Shown here one piece after another: positions 12,165 through 17,669 of a stretch of 20,175 nt of DNA; positions within the stretch are counted from its first letter, which is position 1; each line of letters opens with the position of its first letter. Source of the DNA: Gilichinskyi gelida (GTDB lineage: Bacteria > Acidobacteriota > Thermoanaerobaculia > Gp7-AA8); contig JBBPII010000026.1 in NCBI GenBank assembly GCA_038040385.1, positions 1 through 20,175 on the forward strand, in the 5' to 3' direction. Made by a program: the position numbers and the translations under genes. The notes under the pieces are model-generated. The model ran no database searches, was not told the DNA's origin, and saw only the letters and a list, made by a program, of their open reading frames with translations.

Positions 12165-13191
12165 GATGCTTGGCGCGCGCGAAGCCCGCGTCGCGCATGA
12201 TGTCCAGCGCGCGCGCCGACCGCCCACCCGCTTCGCAGTAGAGGACGATCTCGGCGTCGCGCGGGAGCTCGTCGAGGCGGTTGGCGATGTCGCCCAGGGG
12301 GATGTGGCGGGCGCCGTCGATGTGCCCGGCGTGCCACTCGTACGGCTCGCGGACGTCGACCACCACCGCGCCCTCCATCGCCGCGAGCTGCGCGGGCGTG
12401 ATCTCGTCCGCATTCGCCGGGTTACAGAAGGCGTCGTAGTCGATGAGCTCCGTGATCGCGGCGTGCTTGTCGTGCTGCGCGCGCAGCTTGAGCGTGCGGA
12501 ACTCCATGCGCAGCGCGTCGAACAGCAGCAGCCGGCCGAGGAGCGAGTCGCCGATGCCGGCGAGCAGCTTGATGACCTCGATGGCCTGAATGGTCCCGAT
12601 CACGCCGGGCAGCACGCCGAGCACGCCGCCCTCCGCGCACGACGGCACGAGGTGGGGCGGCGGCGGCTCGGGGTAGAGGCAGCGGTAGCAGGGGCCGTGA
12701 CGCGCGTCGAAGACCGACGCCTGGCCGTCGAAGCGAAAGATGGAACCGTAGACGTTCGGCTTGCCGAGGAGCACGCAGGCGTCGTTGACGAGGTAGCGGG
12801 TGGGGAAATTGTCGGTGCCGTCGACGATGACGTCGTAGCCGCGCAGGACATCGAGCGCGTTCTCCGCCATCAGGGCGCCGGGGTGGGTGACGACCTCGAT
12901 CTCGGGGTTGAGGTCGAGCAGCCGCGCGCGCGCCGCGTCGAGCTTCGGCGCGCCGACGTCGGATGTGCCGTAGAGCACCTGCCGCTGCAGGTTGGTGATG
13001 TCGACGTCGTCAAAGTCGACCAATCCGATGCGGCCGACGCCGGCCGCCGCGAGGTAGAGCGAGGAGGGGCTGCCGAGACCGCCCGCGCCGACGATGAGGA
13101 CCGAACCGGCTTTGAGTTTTTCCTGCCCTTCCTCGCCGAATTGGGGAAGGGTGAGGTGGCGAGCGTAGCGAACGCGTTCTGAAGGATTCAC
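12124..13191 (-). CDS. moeZ: MoeB/ThiF-family E1-like adenylyltransferase-sulfurtransferase (MoeZ type, with rhodanese domain)
   Basis: This 355-residue cytoplasmic enzyme adenylates the C-terminal Gly of a ubiquitin-like sulfur carrier (MoaD, ThiS or CysO type) and passes sulfur to it. The E1 domain (1-245) has GAGGLGS (35-41), DFDDVDITNLQRQ (59-71), K83 and DGTDN (124-128). One zinc pair is seen, C168 and C171 (CYRC); the second pair is reduced to C256 alone. C185 in VPSCAEGG is the conserved thioester-type Cys. The rhodanese domain (about 262-355) has VVDVREPYEWHAGHIDGA and active-site C319 in YCEAGGRS. The GTG start overlaps the yqeY stop by 4 nt. No carrier protein gene is present. A cysteine-synthase gene lies 1 kb away, but a link is speculative. 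Confidence 0.93.
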   Translation of the reverse strand: MNPSERVRYARHLTLPQFGEEGQEKLKAGSVLIVGAGGLGSPSSLYLAAAGVGRIGLVDFDDVDITNLQRQVLYGTSDVGAPKLDAARARLLDLNPEIEVVTHPGALMAENALDVLRGYDVIVDGTDNFPTRYLVNDACVLLGKPNVYGSIFRFDGQASVFDARHGPCYRCLYPEPPPPHLVPSCAEGGVLGVLPGVIGTIQAIEVIKLLAGIGDSLLGRLLLFDALRMEFRTLKLRAQHDKHAAITELIDYDAFCNPANADEITPAQLAAMEGAVVVDVREPYEWHAGHIDGARHIPLGDIANRLDELPRDAEIVLYCEAGGRSARALDIMRDAGFARAKHLKGGYLGWGRARG

Positions 13192-13634
13192 GGCAATAGC
13201 CGGCCCACGATCTCAGAGATCTTCCGCCCCTCCACCCGCCCTTTGAAGCGCGCGGCCGCCTCCTTCATCACCTTCCCCATGTCCTTCTTCGACTGCGCAC
13301 CGGTGGAGGCGATGATCTCGCGCACGCCGGCTTCGATCTCTTCGTCGGTGAGCTCGGGCGGCATGTAGGCCTTGAGGATCTCCATCTCGCGGCGCTCCTT
13401 CTCCGCGAGCTCGGGCCGGTTGCCCTTGGTGTACTGCTCGATGGAGTCCAGGCGCTGCTTGACCGCCTTGCGGATGACCGCCAGCGCCTCGTCGTCGGGC
13501 AGCTCGTGGCCCGACTCGATCTGCGCGTACTTGAACGATGACTGCAGCATGCGCAGGGTGGAGGTTTTCTCCGCATCGCGCGCCCTCATCGACTCGGTGA
13601 GGTCGGCGCGGACCTGTTCGGTCAGTTTGCTCAT
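13188..13634 (-). CDS. yqeY: YqeY/GatB-like domain protein
   Basis: This 148-residue cytoplasmic protein matches YqeY (usually about 147 residues). It is a small all-helical family related to the tail domain of the GatB subunit of tRNA amidotransferase; its own role is not settled. Characteristic segments are the N-terminal helix LTEQVRADLTESMRARD, TSTLRMLQSSFKYAQIE, YMPPELTDEEI and the closing DMGKVMKEAAARFKGRVEGRKISEIV. ATG at 13634 begins the canonical N-terminus; a longer in-frame ATG at 13775 would run through pyrE. A TACTAT hexamer lies 8 nt upstream and no Shine-Dalgarno is seen, so the message may be leaderless. It is co-directional and overlapping with moeZ. Confidence 0.95.
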   Translation of the reverse strand: MSKLTEQVRADLTESMRARDAEKTSTLRMLQSSFKYAQIESGHELPDDEALAVIRKAVKQRLDSIEQYTKGNRPELAEKERREMEILKAYMPPELTDEEIEAGVREIIASTGAQSKKDMGKVMKEAAARFKGRVEGRKISEIVGRLLP

Positions 13635-13642
13635 CGAATCGC

Positions 13643-13649
13643 ATAGTAT
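13643..13649. promoter_or_regulatory. Symmetric bidirectional -10 core shared by yqeY and pyrE
   Basis: ATAGTAT reads TAGTAT on the plus strand (6 nt before the pyrE ATG) and TACTAT on the minus strand (8 nt before the yqeY ATG). One AT-rich core could thus drive both genes as leaderless transcripts. The starts are only 21 bp apart, leaving no room for separate promoters between them. Confidence 0.55.
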
Positions 13650-13655
13650 CGCGCC

Positions 13656-14231
13656 ATGCCGCTCGACGTGCCCGCGCTGCTCCAGGAGACCGGCGCGCTG
13701 CTCGAGGGACACTTTCGTCTCTCGTCCGGCCTGCACAGTCCGAACTACGTGCAGTGCGCGCTGCTGCTGGAACATCCGCGCAACGCGAAGGCCCTCGGCG
13801 AGGCGCTGGCGGCGCGCATTGAGCCGATCGGAGCGCAGCGCATCGTCGCCCCCGCCCTCGGCGGCGTGATCATCGGCTACACCGTGGCCGAGGCCCTCGC
13901 GTTGCCGTTCGTCTTCACCGAGCGGAAGGAAGGACAGATGACCCTCCGCCGCGGCTTCCGCATCGGCCGCGGCGAGCGCGTGGTGATCGTGGAGGACGTG
14001 GTGACCACCGGCAAGTCGACGCGCGAAACGGCGAAGGTGGTGGAGGAGCAGGGCGGGGTGGTGGGCGGGTTCGCGTCGATCCTCAATCGGAGCGGGAAGG
14101 GGAATCCGTTCGATGCGCCGTATGCTTTTCTGCTCGCGCTCGATCTGTCGACGTTCGACGAGTCTTCTTGTCCGCTTTGTAAAGCCGATGAGCCGCTCGA
14201 TGCACCCGGTTCGCGGTTTACGTCATCCTGA
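13656..14231 (+). CDS. pyrE: Orotate phosphoribosyltransferase
   Basis: PyrE joins orotate to PRPP to form orotidine 5'-monophosphate in pyrimidine synthesis. The 191-residue protein has the substrate segment LSSGLHSPNYVQCALLL (22-38), the FTERKEG loop (88-93 region) and the PRPP-binding loop VVIVEDVVTTGKST (109-122) with its acidic pair E113-D114. The end includes CPLCKADEPLDAPGSR, a Cys-x-x-Cys tail common in one bacterial subgroup. The last three residues and stop are encoded by the left arm of the downstream repeat. The start is supported by the MPLDVPALLQETGALLEGHF beginning and by the TAGTAT at 13644. Other pyrimidine genes are not nearby. Confidence 0.95.
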   Translation: MPLDVPALLQETGALLEGHFRLSSGLHSPNYVQCALLLEHPRNAKALGEALAARIEPIGAQRIVAPALGGVIIGYTVAEALALPFVFTERKEGQMTLRRGFRIGRGERVVIVEDVVTTGKSTRETAKVVEEQGGVVGGFASILNRSGKGNPFDAPYAFLLALDLSTFDESSCPLCKADEPLDAPGSRFTSS

Positions 14232-14294
14232 GCCGCGAAGACGGCGAAGGATCTCAGTCAGCGCGTAGGAGATCCTTCGCTGCGCTCAGGATGA
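14223..14294. repeat. Dispersed 72-bp inverted repeat (CATCCTGAGC...GAAGGATC type), likely terminator
   Basis: Outer arms TCATCCTGAGC (14223-14233) and GCTCAGGATGA (14284-14294) are perfectly complementary. So are inner arms GCGAAGGATCTC (14244-14255) and GAGATCCTTCGC (14269-14280). The element contains the pyrE stop codon and ends 16 nt before the biotinyl-protein start. A shorter relative lies at 4184-4228. It probably ends pyrE transcription, though no T-run follows. Confidence 0.85.
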
Positions 14295-14298
14295 CGGA

Positions 14299-14304
14299 TA
14301 AACT
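14299..14304 (+). promoter_or_regulatory. Possible -10 element (TAAACT) for the biotinyl-protein gene
   Basis: TAAACT lies 6 nt before the ATG, directly after the inverted repeat. A weak -35-like TTCGCT (14276-14281) lies 17 nt upstream inside the repeat arm. The transcript would be leaderless. Confidence 0.35.
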
Positions 14305-14310
14305 CGGCCG

Positions 14311-14697
14311 ATGGCGGTCGAAATCATCGGCGTACACCACAACGAAGCCGAAATTGTCGTCGACGGCCAAAAATACTTCGTCCCCTTCGTCCTCCTCGGC
14401 AACCGCGTCCAGTTCGCCTTCGACGGCGAGATATACACCGTCGACATCCCGGAGCGCGGCGTGCGGCTGCGGGCGAGGCATCACGACCACTCGCTCGAGG
14501 CGCCGATGCCGGGATTAGTACTAAAAGTACTATTTGGCCCGGGCGATGCGGTCGAGAAGGGGGCGCCGCTCATCATCCTGGAGGCCATGAAGATGGAGCA
14601 CGCCATCCTCGCGCCGCGCGACGGCGTCATCGCCGCGGTGAATTGTCGCGAGGGGGAAATGGTTCAACCGGGAGTGGATCTGGTGACGATGCGATGA
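14311..14697 (+). CDS. Biotin carboxyl carrier (biotinyl-domain) protein
   Basis: This 128-residue protein has a C-terminal biotinyl domain with biotin-accepting K94 in LEAMKMEH, preceded by EAPMPGLVLKVLFGPGD and followed by DGVIAAVNCREGEMV. The N-terminal 60 residues form a short beta-rich region of the kind found at the carrier end of acyl-CoA carboxylase alpha chains. It therefore looks like a separate carrier subunit of a biotin-dependent carboxylase (acetyl-, propionyl- or methylcrotonyl-CoA type). The biotin carboxylase and carboxyltransferase are not in the window. The HMG-CoA lyase gene overlaps its stop as ATGA, which favours branched-chain acyl-CoA (leucine) breakdown. Seven consecutive codons (GLVLKVLF region) use A or T third bases, unlike the rest. 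Confidence 0.9.
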   Translation: MAVEIIGVHHNEAEIVVDGQKYFVPFVLLGNRVQFAFDGEIYTVDIPERGVRLRARHHDHSLEAPMPGLVLKVLFGPGDAVEKGAPLIILEAMKMEHAILAPRDGVIAAVNCREGEMVQPGVDLVTMR

Positions 14698-15632
14698 GAA
14701 TCCCCGTCGACAGCGTGAAGATCGTGGAGGTCGGCCCCCGCGACGGCCTGCAGAACGAGAAGGTCGTCATCCCCGTGGAGGTCAAGGTCGACTACATCAC
14801 CGCGCTCGGCGACGCCGGCCTGCGCGTGATCGAAGCCGGCGCGTTCGTCAGCCCGAAATGGGTGCCGCAGATGGCCGGCACCGACGAGGTCTACGCCAAC
14901 ATCCCGAAAGACCCGGGCGTCGAGTATCCGGTGCTCGTGCCGAACATGAAGGGCCTGGAGCGAGCCATGGAAGCCGGCGTGACGTCGATCGCCATCTTCA
15001 CCGCCGCGTCGGAGACGTTCAACAAGCGCAACATCAACATGTCGATCGAGGAGTCGTTCGAGAATTACGCGCCGGTCGCGATACGCGCGCGCGCCGAGGG
15101 TATGCGCGTGCGCGGATACGTCTCGACCGCGTTCGGCTGCCCGTACGAGGGCGAGATGGCGCCGGAGAAAGTCCTCGAGGTCAGCGCGCGCCTGCTGGAC
15201 CTGGGCTGCTACGAAGTCTCGGTCGGCGACACCATCGGCGTCGGCACACCGATGCAAGTGCAGGGCGTGATCGGCATGCTGCTGCAGGTGATCCCCGCCT
15301 CGAAGCTCGCCATGCACTTCCACGACACCCGCGGCACCGCGCTGGCGAACTCGCTCGCGGCGCTGGAGATGGGAATCGCGACGTACGACGCGGCGTCGGG
15401 CGGGTTGGGCGGCTGTCCGTACGCGCCCGGCGCGTCCGGAAACCTGGCCACCGAGGATCTCGTGTACATGCTCGATGCGATGGCCATCGAGACCGGCGTC
15501 GACATCAAGCGCGTCGTCGCCGCGTCGCAGATCATCGCGCCGTATCTCGACCACCCGCTGCCGGGGCGCTACCTGCAGGCGTGCACCCGCGCCGGCGCGC
15601 AGGTGGCCGCGGGGACCTCTGCCGTACAATGA
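14694..15632 (+). CDS. Hydroxymethylglutaryl-CoA lyase
   Basis: This enzyme splits HMG-CoA into acetyl-CoA and acetoacetate, the last step of leucine catabolism. The 312-residue protein is a DRE-TIM-type barrel. R16 and D17 lie in VEVGPRDGLQNE, metal-binding H208 and H210 in MHFHDTRG, N250 in GASGN, and catalytic C241 in the signature GGLGGCPYAPGASGN. SVGDTIGVGTP (176-186) is also typical. The start ATG overlaps the biotinyl gene's stop, replacing a longer in-frame ATG at 14643 that would lie inside that gene. Together with the carrier subunit this suggests a leucine or isovalerate pathway operon, part of which may lie elsewhere. Confidence 0.95.
   Translation: MRIPVDSVKIVEVGPRDGLQNEKVVIPVEVKVDYITALGDAGLRVIEAGAFVSPKWVPQMAGTDEVYANIPKDPGVEYPVLVPNMKGLERAMEAGVTSIAIFTAASETFNKRNINMSIEESFENYAPVAIRARAEGMRVRGYVSTAFGCPYEGEMAPEKVLEVSARLLDLGCYEVSVGDTIGVGTPMQVQGVIGMLLQVIPASKLAMHFHDTRGTALANSLAALEMGIATYDAASGGLGGCPYAPGASGNLATEDLVYMLDAMAIETGVDIKRVVAASQIIAPYLDHPLPGRYLQACTRAGAQVAAGTSAVQ
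15625..15630 (+). promoter_or_regulatory. Possible -10 element (TACAAT) overlapping the HMG-CoA lyase end
   Basis: TACAAT ends 5 nt before the GTG chosen as thioesterase start and overlaps the last codon and the first base of the stop of the preceding gene. It could add transcription of the downstream genes, but read-through from the operon is equally likely. Confidence 0.3.
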
Positions 15633-15635
15633 AGC

Positions 15636-16058
15636 GTGCCTGAAGCACCGCGGTGGGAGAACGGCTGGTTTGTAGTTCCCTGGCAAGTCATCTTCCGCGA
15701 CGTCGACACCTTCGGCCACGTCAACAACGCTGTCTACCTCACCTACTTCGAATGGGCCCGCGCGCAGCTCTGGTTCGCGCTGAACGGCCTGGAAGGCGCG
15801 CCCACCGACATCGGCTTCATCGTCGCCCGCGCCGAGATCGACTTCATCCTGCAGATCGCCATGGAGCCGATCGAGGTCCGGGTGCGGATTTCGGAAATGC
15901 GTAACACGTCGTTCGACACCGTGTACGAGCTCCGCCTCGCGGACGGCAGGCTCGCGGCAACCGGCAAGGTGGTGGTCGTCCTGTTCGATTGGAAGAACCA
16001 GCGGAAAACGCCGATCAGCGACGAGCTGCGGCGGAAGGTTGAACAATGCGCGTCCTGA
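15636..16058 (+). CDS. Acyl-CoA thioesterase, hot-dog fold (4HBT/YbgC type)
   Basis: This 140-residue protein is a single hot-dog domain that hydrolyses acyl-CoA thioesters. The family motif appears as FRDVDTFGHVNNAVYLTYFEWAR, with catalytic D24 followed by G27-H28-V-N-N, then the central helix. Strands IGFIVARAEIDFILQI and GKVVVVLFDWKN complete the fold. GTG at 15636, 3 nt after the HMG-CoA lyase stop, is the best start because it precedes the first strand closely; no ATG is available. The position suggests recycling of CoA from acyl intermediates of the same pathway. Substrate chain length cannot be read from sequence. Its last 13 nt overlap the SirB1-like gene. Confidence 0.92.
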   Translation: MPEAPRWENGWFVVPWQVIFRDVDTFGHVNNAVYLTYFEWARAQLWFALNGLEGAPTDIGFIVARAEIDFILQIAMEPIEVRVRISEMRNTSFDTVYELRLADGRLAATGKVVVVLFDWKNQRKTPISDELRRKVEQCAS

Positions 16059-16891
16059 CGCATCCAGCAGTGGCCCGGCGGCGGTTCGTGGAGATCGCGC
16101 GCACGCCCGACCGGCATCTCGATCTGGTCGAAGGGTCGCTGGTCATCGCGCTCGAAGACGATCCCGGCGTCGACATCGACCGCCACCTCGGCCACATCAA
16201 CGATTGGAGCAGGGCGGTGCGCGACCGCCTCGAAGGCTCGCGCGACGTGGAGCGCATCGTCGAGGCCATCAACCGCGTGCTGTTCGACGAGGAAGGCTTC
16301 CACGGCGAGGACGAGGACTACTACGACCCGCGCAGCGCGTTGATCTCCGAGACCCTCGACAAGCACGCCGGACTGCCGATCTCGCTGTCGGTGCTGTACA
16401 TCGAGATCTCCCGGCGGGTCGGGGCCGAGGTGTCGGGCGTTTCGCTGCCGGGGCGCTTCCTGGTCAAGTTCTCCGGCGCGTTCGGCATCGTGGTCGTCGA
16501 CCCCTTCGACGGCGGGCGGGTGCTGTCGAACGTCGAGCTGCAGAAACTGCTCGACGGCGTCTACGGCGGCGGCGTGCGGCTCCGCGAGCATCACCTCCGA
16601 TCGTTCTCGCCGAAGGCGATCCTGGCGCGCGAGCTGGCGCATCTGAAGTCGGCGTATCTGGCGCAGCACGATCTGGCGCGCGCGGCCGCGTCGATCGACC
16701 GCCTCCTCATCCTCGACGAGAACGACGCGTACGAAGTGCGCGACCGTGCCGCGGTCGCCGTCCAGATGCACGCGTACCGCGAAGCGATCGAGTGTCTGGA
16801 GCGCTACCTCGCGCTCGTCCCCCACGCCGACGACGTCATGCGCGTGCGCGAGCAGATCGTGTGGCTAAGGGCCTGGTTTGAGCAGAATTGA
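16046..16891 (+). CDS. SirB1/transglutaminase-like protein with TPR-like C-terminus
   Basis: This 281-residue cytoplasmic protein belongs to the SirB1 family. The block YYDPRSALISETLDKHAGLPISLSVLYIEISRRVG (92-126) and the following GVSLPGRFLVKF (131-142) are typical. In relatives the latter reads LPGHF; here the His is Arg137. The family resembles transglutaminases but lacks a catalytic Cys, so enzymatic activity is doubtful. The C-terminal 80 residues are helical with TPR-like repeats (LAHLKSAYLAQHDLARAAASIDRLL, then YREAIECLERYLALVP). The ATG follows GGAAGG (16033-16038) by 7 nt and lies inside the thioesterase end, so translation is coupled. A binding or adaptor role is the most one can infer. 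Confidence 0.88.
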   Translation: MRVLTHPAVARRRFVEIARTPDRHLDLVEGSLVIALEDDPGVDIDRHLGHINDWSRAVRDRLEGSRDVERIVEAINRVLFDEEGFHGEDEDYYDPRSALISETLDKHAGLPISLSVLYIEISRRVGAEVSGVSLPGRFLVKFSGAFGIVVVDPFDGGRVLSNVELQKLLDGVYGGGVRLREHHLRSFSPKAILARELAHLKSAYLAQHDLARAAASIDRLLILDENDAYEVRDRAAVAVQMHAYREAIECLERYLALVPHADDVMRVREQIVWLRAWFEQN

Positions 16892-16897
16892 TACACT
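16889..16897 (+). promoter_or_regulatory. Extended -10 promoter candidate (TGaTACACT)
   Basis: TG followed by one base and TACACT fits an extended -10, which needs little -35 contact. It overlaps the end of the SirB1-like gene. It implies a leader of about 27 nt carrying GGAG (16919-16922) before the GTG start at 16931. Confidence 0.45.
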
Positions 16898-16930
16898 CCT
16901 GGCTCGGACCGAACTGCCGGAGCGTTGCCC

Positions 16931-17638
16931 GTGATCACGGGATTCAATACCGACATCAAGCACAACGACAAGGTCTACCACATCCAGACCGAAGATAAGG
17001 GTTTGCAGAACCCGTACATCGAGAGTCTGGTGTACGTGGGCGGCGAGATCCTCGCGTCGAAGAAGACTTCGTACGCCGAGCAGGTCAAGAGCGGCGTCGA
17101 CGAGAAGTGGATCGGCAGCCTCATGGAGCAGCAGCACCGCACCATGATCGCGGCCATCAAGCGGGGGCGCTTCGACGGGCCCGCCGATCCGACCAAAGTG
17201 GGTGCGCCGCGCCCCACCGTGCAGGTTCCCCATCCCGCCGAGGGGGCCGCACCGGCCGCCGCGGTCAGCGACGGCGAAGAGAAGACCCTCGACCAGGTGA
17301 TCATCGACTACCTGGCGTCCGAGGCGGAGAGCGAGCACCTGGAGCTGTCGGTGCTGAATGCCACGGAGTTCTATTCGGGCACGCCGGTCGAAGTGCGGGT
17401 GGCGACGAAGAAGAGCCTCTCGCAGAACCCCATCGCCGCCGCGGCCATCGAGGTGAAGGTGATCTCGACGGTGGAGCCGCCGCGCGTGATCTTCCGCGGC
17501 AAGACCGCGGCCGACGGCACCGCGGTGGTGCGCTGCACCATCCCCTCCTTCCGGGAAGGTACCGCGGCGGTGATCATCTCCGCACAGAGTCCGATCGGGA
17601 ATGATGAGGTGAAGCAGTTGGTGAAGCGCAAAAAGTAA
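16931..17638 (+). CDS. Conserved hypothetical two-domain protein (N-terminal FNTDIKH domain, C-terminal Ig-like region)
   Basis: I do not recognise a named family. The 235-residue protein begins with a compact segment (FNTDIKHNDKVYHIQTEDKG, then NPYIESLVYVGGEILASKKTSY) that appears well folded and distinctive. A linker rich in Ala and Pro follows (about 83-115), then a short acidic helix and a beta-rich region (about 135-230) with alternating strands (VEVRVATKK, AIEVKVIS, PRVIFRGKTAADGTAVVRCTIP, TAAVIISAQSP), suggestive of an Ig-like or carboxypeptidase-regulatory sandwich. No signal peptide or membrane segment is present. GTG at 16931 is preferred (GGAG 8 nt upstream) over TTG at 16925. The SPFH-phosphatase gene starts 31 nt downstream, so the two probably form one transcript and may work together. 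Confidence 0.75.
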   Translation: MITGFNTDIKHNDKVYHIQTEDKGLQNPYIESLVYVGGEILASKKTSYAEQVKSGVDEKWIGSLMEQQHRTMIAAIKRGRFDGPADPTKVGAPRPTVQVPHPAEGAAPAAAVSDGEEKTLDQVIIDYLASEAESEHLELSVLNATEFYSGTPVEVRVATKKSLSQNPIAAAAIEVKVISTVEPPRVIFRGKTAADGTAVVRCTIPSFREGTAAVIISAQSPIGNDEVKQLVKRKK

Positions 17639-17669
17639 CTGGCTTCACCCCTGCATTTCCCCACCCGCA

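Noticed and set aside
14254..14490. A minus-strand frame containing ILSAAKDLL before the biotinyl gene.
   Set aside because: This string is the translation of the dispersed GAAGGATC-type repeat, a common artefact, not a gene.
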